Shown here: positions 37,699 through 47,000 of the stretch, in pieces | How the letters are laid out: each line of letters begins with the position of its first letter | How positions within the stretch are numbered: position 1 is the first letter of the stretch | Origin: Oscillospiraceae bacterium MB08-C2-2 | Lineage (GTDB): Bacteria > Bacillota > Clostridia > Oscillospirales > Ruminococcaceae | DNA length: 64,000 nt | Direction of reading: 5' to 3' | Assembly: GCA_035621215.1 (NCBI GenBank) | Contig: CP141729.1 | Span: 518,944 to 582,943 of the forward strand | The notes under the pieces: generated by a model | The model's input: only the letters and a program-made list of their open reading frames with translations | Told to the model about the DNA's origin: nothing | Databases searched by the model: none | Translations under genes and position numbers: made by a program

Positions 37699-38142
37699 TT
37701 ACGATAATCTCATGTATAAAATGGGATATGGCATGCCTTGCTCATCTGTCTCAGTTCTTTTATAAACTTGAAAACCCATGTGTTCGTAAAATCCTTTTGC
37801 TTGTGGATTTTGTTCGTTTACCCCTAATTCGTTAATGGAGTATTCCTTAATGCCATATTGAATCAATTTCTTTCCTAAACCCTGTCTACGTTCTTGGGGA
37901 GAGATAAATAACATTTCAAGTTTTTGTGCATCTATCCCCATAAATGCAACAGGAACACCTTTTTCATTCTCGGCAATAATCAAATGCGCAATATCCGCTA
38001 AAGCCTGTGGAATATATTGCTGAATATTGTCTATCTCCACATCTGTTAAAAACAAATGAGTTGCTTTCACAGAGCTTTTCCAGACTTTCACGAGTTGTTC
38101 TATCAGTATTGAATTTCTATCTTCAACTTTAATTATTTTCAT
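37699..38142 (-). CDS. GNAT-family N-acetyltransferase
   Basis: ATG at 38142 follows GGGAG and is preferred to the longer frame to 38178. The 147-residue protein is a single GNAT domain: LVKVWKSSVKATHLFLTDVE at the start, HLIIAENEKGVPVAFMGIDA for strands 2-4, the acetyl-CoA pyrophosphate loop in LFISPQERRQGLGKKLIQYG (Q/R-x-x-G-x-G/A), and ELGVNEQNPQAKGFYEHMGF at the end. The fold resembles YjaB/PhnO-type enzymes that acetylate small amines. The substrate is unknown. It does not overlap its neighbours. Confidence 0.9.
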   Translation of the reverse strand: MKIIKVEDRNSILIEQLVKVWKSSVKATHLFLTDVEIDNIQQYIPQALADIAHLIIAENEKGVPVAFMGIDAQKLEMLFISPQERRQGLGKKLIQYGIKEYSINELGVNEQNPQAKGFYEHMGFQVYKRTETDEQGMPYPILYMRLS

Positions 38143-38505
38143 ATTTGCTCCCTTGTCAAATATAAATTCGCTCATCAAGCGTAAAAATCAACTGCTATCA
38201 CTTGAGTAATATTTTGTTGGGCAGTATATATGCAAAAATTCACCATAGAGAAACCAGTGCTGCAAGCAACTGATTATGAACAAGGATTAGGGAGGACTGA
38301 ATCATAAGATTTAAAATTGTCCTTTTGCAAGGGTACTCTGGAAGATCTTAGGCGTGTAGCCGTGGAGTGAAAGAAGCAGGATATCCTCGCCCTGCTTCTC
38401 TTTAGCAAGATAGCAAATGTGCGAATATTATGCTTGTTTTACTTTACTGCAGCTATATCTCCAGTGGTTAGAAACACGCACCTTTTTTTGTAGCAGTGGC
38501 TGCTA
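38143..38505. other. 360-bp intergenic region containing a hairpin
   Basis: No supported ORF. A GAAGCAGG...CCTGCTTC dyad at about 38370-38398 with T-rich flanks may terminate the lipoprotein gene on the minus strand. Confidence 0.4.
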
Positions 38506-39107
38506 TTATACCCTTTCTATGTTAAAATTATCGCTGCCAAGATAGCATATATACAGATTACCATTGCCATCTTCAAATAAGATAATCCTATCCCCGCGAT
38601 TCTTCTTTGTATCCTGCCATTCTACACGTGTGGCGGTTGCGGTTGATAAATCAATATCCGTTCTTTGAAGGCTTACTGCAATTTTATTACTGTTTGCCTG
38701 TGAATCATACGGGTGGGGTGTTGTTTCAACCAGGCGCCATTTTTGGATACTGGGATCTTCTGGGCTATACGTTAGCAGGATATAACCATATCGGTTTTCG
38801 TCAGCACTGAATGTCATGGTGTATAGCTGTATGTCGGAACGGGTGAGCGAAACGAAATCATGATCCAACATCTGAACAGGGGCCAGGGTATCGTAGTTCC
38901 ATCGGGGCTTCACATTTTTGTCAATATCCGCTGCAAACCACCCATCAAGGAATTTTTTGATGGAGTTGTTTTGCAAATAACGATAGACAGGATTATCTGG
39001 AGATAAATAATAGGAGGCAACGCTGGCACTGCAAGCAGAAGGACTATGATTACAAAGGATGTTGCCAAGGATATATGCAGGAATGTCCAGATTAACTCAC
39101 TGCCCAT
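38506..39107 (-). pseudogene. Putative lipoprotein of unknown function, frameshifted in the signal peptide
   Basis: The N-terminal frame reads MGSELIWTFLHISLATSFVI then IVLLLAV, a signal-peptide core. The other frame then supplies SACSASVASYYLSPDNPVYR, with Cys placed like a lipobox, and a ~150-residue mature domain including KFLDGWFAADIDKNVKPRWN and DIQLYTMTFSADENRYGYIL. A small indel near 39025 would give one lipoprotein of ~200 residues. The mature part has no recognised domain. It overlaps the stop of the BlaI-like gene by 11 bp, so it is in that operon, where BlaR1 is usually found. Confidence 0.6.
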
Positions 39108-39480
39108 CCTGTCTACCGCCTTTCATATCGTCAAGTAGAGTTTGCAGCTCTTGCAAATCTTCTTTACTCACAGCATCGGTCAGCGAAACGGACAGGACAA
39201 AATTTTTCAGTGAGCCATGGAACAGTTTATTCAATACAGACACACTTTCCTTTTGCTGATATTCCTGTTGCATCACCAAAGGTCGGTAATAATGTGTCTG
39301 TCCTTGCATTTCCTTAGAAACAAAGTTCTTTGCCTCTAGCCGACTTAGATATGTGTTGAAAGTCGTCCCCTTCCAGTTAAGGTGGGACAGCCTCTTTTGG
39401 ATATAACTGCGGGGCACGGCTTCCTTTGTTTCCCACAATGTTTGCATAATACCGAGTTCCGGTTCGGTTAACGTGTACAC
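39097..39480 (-). CDS. BlaI/MecI/CopY-family transcriptional repressor
   Basis: The start is a GTG at 39480. The 127-residue protein begins YTLTEPELGIMQTLWETKEA, a form of the family's winged-helix start (LTxAExxIMxxLW), continues VPRSYIQKRLSHLNWKGTTF then NTYLSRLEAKNFVSKEMQGQ and YYRPLV, and has a C-terminal helical dimer part (LNKLFHGSLKNFVLSVSLTD). This is the normal BlaI length. The winged helix binds dyads containing TACA/TGTA. Such dyads occur directly upstream at 39488-39539. The next gene is a lipoprotein, not a BlaR1 sensor-protease, so the inducing mechanism is unclear. Confidence 0.88.
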   Translation of the reverse strand: MYTLTEPELGIMQTLWETKEAVPRSYIQKRLSHLNWKGTTFNTYLSRLEAKNFVSKEMQGQTHYYRPLVMQQEYQQKESVSVLNKLFHGSLKNFVLSVSLTDAVSKEDLQELQTLLDDMKGGRQDGQ

Positions 39481-39487
39481 AATATCA

Positions 39488-39539
39488 CCGCCTGCGTAAA
39501 TTGTAGTAGATGTATACATACTACAATTTACGCAGGCGG
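39488..39539 (-). promoter_or_regulatory. 52-bp palindrome upstream of the BlaI-like gene, probable operator
   Basis: Perfect 21-bp arms (39488-39508 and 39519-39539) surround a 10-bp centre that itself contains TGTATACA. The arms include TTGTAGTA and TACTACAA, matching BlaI/MecI/CopY-type half sites. The palindrome begins only 8 bp from the GTG start, so the repressor mRNA would have a structured 5' end. No T run is adjacent. Confidence 0.75.
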
Positions 39540-39603
39540 TTGTCAACATCAATTACTACTAAAATATATTGTAGATAAAATATCCTCATGAATCGTATTA
39601 AAT

Positions 39604-40557
39604 CTATTCACGCATACCCTTCCAAGTTTTCCAAACAGATTCGCCGGTATCAATTGCACTAATTATTACAAATGCGGCTGATAAAAAGATAGTCATACCA
39701 TCCGGAAAGATATGTTGATAATCTTTAGAAAATTGGTTGGTAAATACAACAAATTCACTACTCAATAGGTCTGGCCAGTGCAGAATATATATGGCAATGC
39801 TGACCCATACGATATTACTTACTATATTGGCGATACAAAGTGAAAGATTCCATCGCGCCCAATATAACTTTAGACAATTTATTAGCAAATTTATTCCTCC
39901 TAATGAAAGAATAAATAGGATACTTCGGTCAAGTGCAGCCTGCGAAAATGGGATAATTATCTCCGTGTCATACACAAATGGCAATAACCACTCAGCACGT
40001 ACAATTGAAATGGTGAACCAAGCCGTTAAAACTACAGATAAGATTATTCGAGCAATCGATGAAGAACGTGGGATTTTTATTCCTGTTTGCTCAGTCAGTT
40101 GAGGTAAATCGTCGACAGTCCATGACTTGGGCTTAGATTTGCATCTCTCGCTGATAGCAAAACCAACTGTGACCCAAAACACTGCCCTCAAGGCCCCGGA
40201 GAGCGCTGAATCTATGCTGGAAAGGAGAATTTCGACAATAGAATTTGGTAATGCAACTGTAACTGCACCTATGAAAGCAAAAACACCAGCCATCACCATC
40301 GTTACTGTTTTCAGCACAGATATATAGAGTTCAAATACGGCGGGTGAAATTAGGTATCGTGGGTTTTGACGATATTGCTCTGCCAGTAAATATGGTGCGC
40401 CGAGTTTTGTTAGAACGCCTGTAATATCTTGTTCTTTTGGATTATCAGGCAGCATATCTGCTATGCACATTTCCAACTCTAATCTGACTTCACTGCGTTC
40501 TTTTTCTGATAAACGGCGGGTGACATCATAAATGTAACGTTCGACCATTTTATTCAT
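39604..40557 (-). CDS. HAAS-domain membrane protein (PadR-associated)
   Basis: The 317-residue protein opens with MVERYIYDVTRRLSEKERSE then VRLELEMCIADMLPDN, the helical HAAS (permease-associated alpha) domain that pairs with PadR regulators. LTKLGAPYLLAEQYRQNPRY ends the soluble part at about residue 65. Six to seven hydrophobic segments follow (VLKTVTMVMAGVFAFIGAVT, IARIILSVVLTAWFTISIVR, ILFILSLGGINLLINCLKLY, LCIANIVSNIVWVSIAIYIL). Its ATG overlaps the PadR stop (TAATG), so translation is coupled. In other loci HAAS proteins accompany ABC exporters; none is here. Confidence 0.85.
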   Translation of the reverse strand: MNKMVERYIYDVTRRLSEKERSEVRLELEMCIADMLPDNPKEQDITGVLTKLGAPYLLAEQYRQNPRYLISPAVFELYISVLKTVTMVMAGVFAFIGAVTVALPNSIVEILLSSIDSALSGALRAVFWVTVGFAISERCKSKPKSWTVDDLPQLTEQTGIKIPRSSSIARIILSVVLTAWFTISIVRAEWLLPFVYDTEIIIPFSQAALDRSILFILSLGGINLLINCLKLYWARWNLSLCIANIVSNIVWVSIAIYILHWPDLLSSEFVVFTNQFSKDYQHIFPDGMTIFLSAAFVIISAIDTGESVWKTWKGMRE

Positions 40558-40898
40558 TATACGTCTGCCTCCTTTAGTAGATTATTCATTTCACGTGTCA
40601 TGCATAGCCATTCTTTACGTAACTGCACATAGACTGTCTGTCCACGGTCACTTAATATATAGTATTTGCGTGGACGATTTTCAGCAGTATCCCATTGACT
40701 TTGTAATAATCCTTGTGTTTCCAAACGTCTCAATAATGGATAGAGCGTATTAGACTCTATATGGATTCCTTTACTTTCCATATCTTGTAACAGCGAATAC
40801 CCATATTGAGCTTTACCTAGACTGCTTAGAACGGCTAACACAAGCGTACCACGGCGCAAATCGACAATTAGGCTACGAACCAGTTCTTCATCGGTCAT
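40557..40898 (-). CDS. PadR-family transcriptional regulator
   Basis: The ATG at 40898, preceded by GAGGTGATA, is preferred to the one at 40919. The 113-residue protein has the winged helix GTLVLAVLSSLGKAQYGYSL then LQDMESKGIHIESNTLYPLL and RRLETQGLLQSQWDTAENRP, then YYILSDRGQTV. The YG-Y-L, N-T-L-Y-P-L-L and R-K-Y-Y blocks define PadR. It ends shortly after the dimerisation helix, typical of the short PadR-s2 type. Autoregulation through the flanking inverted repeat is likely. Confidence 0.93.
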   Translation of the reverse strand: MTDEELVRSLIVDLRRGTLVLAVLSSLGKAQYGYSLLQDMESKGIHIESNTLYPLLRRLETQGLLQSQWDTAENRPRKYYILSDRGQTVYVQLRKEWLCMTREMNNLLKEADV

Positions 40899-40917
40899 TC
40901 CTATCACCTCTATATCC

Positions 40918-40982
40918 ATTATACTGTATGATACACACTATTGCAAATAATATATTATTTTTTTCAGTATAATGTATGGACA
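40918..40982 (-). promoter_or_regulatory. Wide inverted repeat upstream of the PadR gene
   Basis: CATTATACTG at 40917-40926 recurs in inverse orientation as CAGTATAATG at 40968-40977, separated by AT-rich DNA that probably holds the promoter. PadR proteins often bind such dyads. With ~42 bp between arms these would be two separate sites. Confidence 0.5.
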
Positions 40983-41330
40983 ATAAAAAAAGGCCCTGAC
41001 TTGAGTCATTTCTATTATCCATACTATAAATTCCGCATAGCGACAGCATCAATGCTCAATAGCTGTCATTGGCAGTGATGAAATGATCAAAAGTGACAGT
41101 TAAAAATGTACAGAAATGGCTCCGAGAAGAACGGGCATACTACACTGCCTCCTTATGCTTTAGCATGAAATATCCACTGCGATATAGGTTCAGGTAATCT
41201 TAATCAAACGGAAAGTGTCAGGATATCTGAAACGCCTGCCAGGCAGTTGCGCTTTTTGCTTATCTATTGAAGCCATAGGGATATTCGTATATAATATGTT
41301 ATGTCATTTAATATTTTTGAGGTGAAACGC
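40983..41330. other. Intergenic region upstream of the two-component module
   Basis: About 350 bp with no supported gene. ACAGTTAAA at 41096-41104 followed by TACAGAAA resembles an AgrA-type direct-repeat half site (ACAGTTAAG consensus), but the second half is poor. Confidence 0.35.
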
Positions 41331-41552
41331 TTGAGCAGTTTGCAGGGATATATCTCAGCGCAGGAAGTGTCGAACAAATGGGGCGTATCAGAATGGCGGG
41401 TGAATCAAGACTGCCAAGTTAGGGGAGGGGCATTCTGTTTTTTTCGTATTGGATGCACAGGGGTCATCCCCGCTAATGCCAAAAGCCTTCTGACCCACGA
41501 AAAGAACAAACCGGAAGGAACTGACCGTTATGCTGCGCATTGCAATCTGTGA
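41331..41552 (+). CDS. Small excisionase/MerR-like helix-turn-helix protein (73 residues)
   Basis: A GAGGTGAAA ribosome binding site at 41319 precedes TTG 41331. The product starts MSSLQGYISAQEVSNKWGVS then EWRVNQDCQVRGGAFCFFRI then GVIPANAKSLL. This follows the compact HTH pattern YISAxEAAxKWGISxRRVQxLC...IPxDAxKP seen in many Clostridial proteins. The second helix is irregular (QDCQVRGGAF replaces the usual LCxxGRIxGA), so DNA binding may be impaired or altered. It overlaps the response-regulator gene by 23 bp, which suggests translational coupling. Confidence 0.6.
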   Translation: MSSLQGYISAQEVSNKWGVSEWRVNQDCQVRGGAFCFFRIGCTGVIPANAKSLLTHEKNKPEGTDRYAAHCNL

Positions 41553-42252
41553 CGACCAGCCAAAGGAGCTTGAACAGGCTGAGAGCCTGCTTGAGAAATA
41601 CGCCTGTGAACACACGCAACAGGATATGAAAACAGAGCTTTTTTCCGCACCTTTGGAGCTTCTTACTTATGTGGCAGCGAAAGGCGGGTTTGATGTGCTG
41701 CTGCTGGATATCTATATGCCGGGTATTCTCGGTACAGAAGCGGCGCGGGAACTGCGGGCTATGAGCGACAATTGCCAGATCATTTTCCTGACTACGTCAC
41801 GCGACCATGCTGTGGACGCATTCTCGCTAAACGCCACGCATTATCTGGTGAAGCCCTATTCGGAACAAGAATTCTTTGCAGCTCTTGACAAGGCGCTCTA
41901 TAACCTTGCGGATAGGCGCGGGGTGGTGCTTACTGTCAAATCGGTTAACGGTATCAGCCGTGTGGAGCTAAGCAAGCTTGTATATGCTGAAACAGATAGC
42001 CATGTTCAGAAATTATATTTATCAGACGGCAATTTGATCAGGGTTCGAAAATCCTCAACCGAGCTGTTTGAGCTTCTTCAAGGAGAGCCGCGTTTTTACA
42101 AATGCGGCAGCACCTATATCATTAATATGGACTATATCGTTGAGCTTTCATCCAGAAGTGTTGCTTTTTCTACCGGCACTAAGATTCCGGTGCTCAGTCG
42201 AAAATACACGGATTTCAAAAAATGGTACATGGATTACGTATGTAATCGTTGA
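41530..42252 (+). CDS. LytTR-type response regulator (AgrA/ComE-like)
   Basis: ATG at 41530 follows GGAAGGAAC. The 240-residue protein has a receiver domain starting MLRIAICDDQPKELEQAESL with the acidic pair and phospho-acceptor Asp in FDVLLLDIYMPGILG (near residue 58), Thr in IIFLTTSRDHAVDAF, Lys in YLVKPYSEQEFFAAL, and a LytTR DNA-binding domain (VKSVNGISRVELSKLVYAET, KCGSTYIINMDYIVELSSRS). LytTR regulators control surface proteins, peptides and virulence factors by binding direct repeats. The paired kinase gene follows 16 bp later. The SLH surface-protein genes are the nearest downstream candidates for a target. Confidence 0.93.
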   Translation: MLRIAICDDQPKELEQAESLLEKYACEHTQQDMKTELFSAPLELLTYVAAKGGFDVLLLDIYMPGILGTEAARELRAMSDNCQIIFLTTSRDHAVDAFSLNATHYLVKPYSEQEFFAALDKALYNLADRRGVVLTVKSVNGISRVELSKLVYAETDSHVQKLYLSDGNLIRVRKSSTELFELLQGEPRFYKCGSTYIINMDYIVELSSRSVAFSTGTKIPVLSRKYTDFKKWYMDYVCNR

Positions 42253-42268
42253 GCGAGGGATGCTATCT

Positions 42269-43576
42269 ATGCTTATTTATACATTGATACTTCTGCGATT
42301 TTTGCAGACGGGCGCTTATATTGGCCTGTTTTTCTTCTCCCTTATAAAGCTGAAGGAGCCGAAAAGAAAACGGGTTGCCATTACAGTTGCAATTTATATC
42401 GCAGTTGCCGGGGCATATTGCTCCTTGCTGTTGCTATATGGGCAGGAGTTAGCCGAAAGCCTGATTATACCCGTTGAAGTGGGGTTGTGTCTGATTCTGC
42501 TTGTTATCTGTTCCGCCGACAGGTGGCCAGTATCGCTTTTTGTCATGTTCACTCAGTTTAATTTATACCTGGGAATATCCTATATTTCCGATCTGTGCAC
42601 CACCGAATATTCCGGACTGGTTTATAATATCGAATTTTTGCTGAACCGAACCGTGCTGTTTGGTGTGCTTTTGTTTCTCAATTTCAAATATCTGCGGCCT
42701 CGCTTCCGCAGACTGGTAGAGATTCTGGGAAAAGAATGGAATTCTATTATGCTGGCGGCCTTTTTCTTCTATGTTTTGGAAGCCGTTATCCTATATTTTC
42801 CGCGTTTCTATTGGTATGAGCCGGACTACCGCTGGTATCTGGTTGCAAGCTCCTATCTGGTTTTTTTCAGCGTCAACCTGCTGATATTCCGGTCAATCAA
42901 TGCAATTGTGGGGAAATATGAGGAGCAGGAGCGTGGAAGCATCCTTGCGCAGCAAAATAAGCTGTGGGAAGAACAGATAACAGAGCAAACAAATGCTGTC
43001 AATGCTGCCCGCCGCGACCGCCATGATCTTCGCCATCACTACGACACGCTTTTAGAAATGCTTTCGGGCGGGAAAACACAGGAAGCGGTTGCCTATTTAA
43101 ACGCACAGACCCGGAGAACGGAAAGTGCGGCTCTGTCGGACATCTGCCAGCACCCTGCCGCAAACGCTATCCTGTCAAGATGGGCGGCGCGGGCAAAGGA
43201 GAACGGCATCAAGTCCCAAATTGATGCGGGCATTCCCGCAGATCTCCCGATTGACGAGGTTGCACTGGCCGGTATTCTTGCCAATTCCTTTGAAAATGCC
43301 GTAGAAGGCTGCCTGCGCTGCCCTGAGGTCGCGGAGAAATTTATTACCGTGAACATTGCTTATTCTGTCTATAACGGAGCTGGAAAGCTTCACATTGTCT
43401 TCGAAAATACATGTGCGCATAACATCGTCTTTGATGGTGACTTTCCAAAATCCCAGAAGCCCGGGGGTGGCACGGGAACAAAGAGCATCACTTATACCGC
43501 CGAGCGCTATAACGGTATGGTGGAATTTACCGCGCAAGACGGTGTGTTCAGGACACGGATCCTGCTTCATTTATAG
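42269..43576 (+). CDS. GHKL-type sensor histidine kinase (AgrC-like)
   Basis: ATG at 42269, after GAGGGA at 42255-42260, gives 435 residues. About six N-terminal helices (LIYTLILLRFLQTGAYIGLF, VAITVAIYIAVAGAYCSLLL, IIPVEVGLCLILLVICS and others) span residues 1-215. They are followed by a dimerisation helix with the phospho-acceptor His in RRDRHDLRHHYDTLLEMLSG, an N-box NSFENAVEGCLRC and a G-box GGGTGTKSITYTAERY. This is the HPK10 layout of peptide- or signal-sensing kinases such as AgrC. No signal-peptide gene (agrBD) is visible nearby, so the stimulus is unknown. Confidence 0.92.
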   Translation: MLIYTLILLRFLQTGAYIGLFFFSLIKLKEPKRKRVAITVAIYIAVAGAYCSLLLLYGQELAESLIIPVEVGLCLILLVICSADRWPVSLFVMFTQFNLYLGISYISDLCTTEYSGLVYNIEFLLNRTVLFGVLLFLNFKYLRPRFRRLVEILGKEWNSIMLAAFFFYVLEAVILYFPRFYWYEPDYRWYLVASSYLVFFSVNLLIFRSINAIVGKYEEQERGSILAQQNKLWEEQITEQTNAVNAARRDRHDLRHHYDTLLEMLSGGKTQEAVAYLNAQTRRTESAALSDICQHPAANAILSRWAARAKENGIKSQIDAGIPADLPIDEVALAGILANSFENAVEGCLRCPEVAEKFITVNIAYSVYNGAGKLHIVFENTCAHNIVFDGDFPKSQKPGGGTGTKSITYTAERYNGMVEFTAQDGVFRTRILLHL

Positions 43577-43635
43577 CATAAAACCCCAAAATGTGACAAA
43601 TACATGACATTTACGCCAAATATCCTGCAATTACG

Positions 43636-43666
43636 CTGCGGCCGTTTTTCGGCCGCAGTTTTTTTG
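43636..43666 (+). terminator. Terminator of the two-component operon
   Basis: CTGCGGCCG (43636-43644), five-base loop, CGGCCGCAG (43650-43658), then seven T residues: a textbook intrinsic terminator. Confidence 0.92.
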
Positions 43667-43706
43667 TATAATTTTACTGAGAAATTAGCTTTGAGGAAGT
43701 GATTCT

Positions 43707-44000
43707 ATGATGGGAAAACCGCGTGACAGAACAGGGGAGATCAAGACGATCGGCAGGCTTGAAATTGAGCGCGGAGACTTCTGCGATGCTTTTGAACAGG
43801 ACGAGAGCCGGCTTTTTTCCAGCCGGGAGTGCTGGTACTGCAAGCATGGGGATTTTGGCATTCTTACCGAGTGCCCCACCAAAACGGGAGTATGCAGCTA
43901 TACGGAGGGAATAAACGGCATTTTTGATTCATCCACAAAACGGTGCGCGTTTGATCCGACCGTTCAGGCAGACACAAAAGAGGAGGAAGAGACAAAATGA
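43707..44000 (+). CDS. 97-residue Cys-containing protein of unknown function, coupled to the surface-protein gene
   Basis: ATG at 43707 (or 43710) follows TTGAGGAAG. It is hydrophilic with no signal peptide. Central ECWYCKHGDFGILTECPTKT then GVCSYTEGING holds four cysteines (C-x2-C ... C-x6-C), suggesting metal or redox chemistry, and C-terminal FDPTVQADTKEEEETK is acidic. The stop overlaps the start of the SLH gene in ATGA, so the two are translationally coupled. I do not recognise the family. It might assist export or folding of the surface protein. Confidence 0.7.
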   Translation: MMGKPRDRTGEIKTIGRLEIERGDFCDAFEQDESRLFSSRECWYCKHGDFGILTECPTKTGVCSYTEGINGIFDSSTKRCAFDPTVQADTKEEEETK

Positions 44001-47000
44001 AAAAACGATTATTAAGCTTTGCACTGGCATTGTGTATGATGCTGACCCAGCTGCCGATTTCAGCCATGGCGAAAGAAGCGGACATTTCCATCGGTGCAAG
44101 CGGAGAAATTATCGCATTTGCACCGCTTGATAAAACAGAACTGTCTGTATCAGCCGGCACAGCCATTGAGAATTTGGGGCTGCCTGAAAGTCTGACGGCA
44201 ACGGTGCGTACAACCGCTATAGCCGACAGCGGCACAGCGGAGGAATCCGAGCAGGATTCAGGGAACCCGGACAATTTGACAGAGGCAATTCCCGGTTCTG
44301 CCACTCCGACAGATTCCGGCCAACAGGCAAAGGCAGACGAGACGACTCCGCCCGAATGGAACATCACAACTCCGAATATCCCGGTTACATGGGAAGCCAC
44401 GCCGGAATATCAGGGAAATGAAAACGGCGTTTACATTTTCACGCCGGTAATTGAGGGCTATACCGTGAGCGCCGACCTGCCGAAAGTTGCTGTGACGGTG
44501 GGCGCGGCAAAGCGCCAGATGATACGCACGGCACCTAACGACCCCGCCGTATTTTCGGTTGCCATCAATATACCGCTAGAGATTAACGTTTTACCTATTT
44601 ACGGAAACCCTCAAGTGAATGAAATGTTACTTCCTTCACACGGATTTACACAACCAACAGACGGAAGTAAAGCCGCAGAGTTATATTGGGATTCGACTCA
44701 AACTAATCCAATAACATATGGGGATACTAATTGTTCAATTTCTTCAATTCTGCAAAACAAAATATATTTTTATGCGACAGAGCAGGGAACTTATACGTTC
44801 ACAGCTACATTTATTGATGATGATACACATCATGATTATCCGATTACGGTTACCGTCACCGATGGCAGCACCGCCGAAGCTCGATGGGGCGTGGCAGGAA
44901 GTGGTGGTTCCGCACCGGCAGTGTTGGCATACGGTACACTGGATGATGCCATGACCTATGCCAACAGTTTAGAAAGTGGCACGGCATACATTCAGCTTCG
45001 GGAGGACGTAGCTATCACTGAAACGCTGGTCTTTGCGTCAGGCAAGGCCACCATCCTCGACCTGAATGGCAAGGATATCGACCGTGGGCTTACGGCGGCA
45101 ACTGCGAATGGCAATGTAATCACTGTCAGCGGCAGCCTGACTCTCAAGGACAGCAGTACGACTGAGGCTTCAAATCAGGGTCACATCACCGGCGGGTATA
45201 GTTCCAATGATACCGGCGGCGGTGTGTGTGTAAGCGGTAATTTTACATTACAGGGCGGCGATATCACCGGCAACAAGACAACTGTGTGGGGCGGCGGTGT
45301 AAGGGTTAAATCTGGGGCTTTGTTTATGATGCAGGGCGGCAGTATTACTGGCAATGAAGCGACCGGTGATGGTGGTGCTGTCTCTGTACCAGACGCCACC
45401 TTCAGTATGACGGGCGGTAGCATTACCGGCAATGAAAGCCCTAATGTGGGCGGTATCTCCATCTACGCTAGCGGGACTTATAAAATAGGTGGCACAGCTG
45501 TTATCAAAGATAATATAGAGACTAGCGGTGGCACTAAACGCAATGTGTTCGTGTATAGCTATAATTCCCTTTCGATCGATACGCCATTTACTACCGGAGC
45601 ATCGATTTGGGTGACCTCAATTGATGCTCCCACAAGCGGTAGCCCGCGCAACATCACCGGCACAAGCTCCGCCGATTACAGCGGCTATTTCCACAGTGAT
45701 AACAGCAGCTACATAATTCAGAATGGCGCAAACAATGTGGTGCAGCTTGCGGTGACAGTACCCACTATCGGTGAACTGACCATTTCCAATTCCTTTATGG
45801 CAGGGAAGCGGCTATATCTGGACGACGTTGCGGCCTATGTTCCTACTGTAACGCCTAACGGATACACCATCACGGCACAAGGCTGGCAGGCTTCCGTTAA
45901 CTCCAGTGAGTGGATACCTTGGTCGGGAGCAACCAGCTATGTTCCGCTTGACACTAACGCCTTCCGGAAGCTGCGCTATTTTATAACCTACACAGACCGC
46001 GGCAGTGAAAAAACAATTACTTCCAATGAAATAACGTTTAATGTAATGGGATATACAACCGAGCTTGCGCTGGCGGCAGCTCCCGCAAATCAGCAAATCC
46101 TTGGAAGCGCCATTACCTTGACCGCAACCCTCATGGGCTTTTATTCAGGCTCGAATATAAACGGGCAGACAATTACCTTTAAGAACGGAGAAACAACCCT
46201 CGGTACGGCAACCCTAAATGCCGATGGCGTGGCTGCCTATACTTGGAGCCCGTCCGTTGCGGATGCTTACACACTAACCGCTGAGTATGCCGCCAATGCT
46301 TACAACAAAGCCGCCACTTCAAGCACGGTCAACTACGCGGTGATTGTTGACCCCAATATTGCGGCAGTCGACGCCGCCGGAACCGCTCTGGTTAACGGAA
46401 CTGTCAATGTGGCTTTCAATGCATCACAGGCTGATAAAACAGCCGCCGTGCAAGCCTATGTGAACAGCCTGCTCACCGGGGATGCCGCAGGGGTGACCGC
46501 AACCGTCACCTACAACAACAGCACCGGGAAGTATGATGCTGCCATCTCTAAGGGCAGCGTGAACGACACCAAAAGCCTTTCCATGACCGTAAAAGTCGCA
46601 CCTGACCCGGATATTGCAACTGTAGCTAATGCCAAAACCGTCGCACAGGGTGCAAGTTACGCCGACATGACTCAAGCTGCTGCAACGGATGAGAATGCTA
46701 TTAAAACGGCACTTAAAAATGCCGCGGCAGTAGAGGTCAATAACAGCGGTGTTACAATCACCATAAATAAACTCAGCTACATTGCGCCGATTGCGGGAAC
46801 TTCCGCAAATCCCAGCGGTACAGATGGCAGCTATACTTTTACCGCTACAGTATCCAAAGGCAGTTACAGTGAAACAACTGGGCAGAAAATCATTACTATC
46901 ACGGCAACACCTTATACCGGTGTCACCGATGCGCAGGCAGTCGCCGCCGCCGGAACCGCTCTGGTTAACGGAATTGTCAATGTGGCTTTCGATGCATCAC

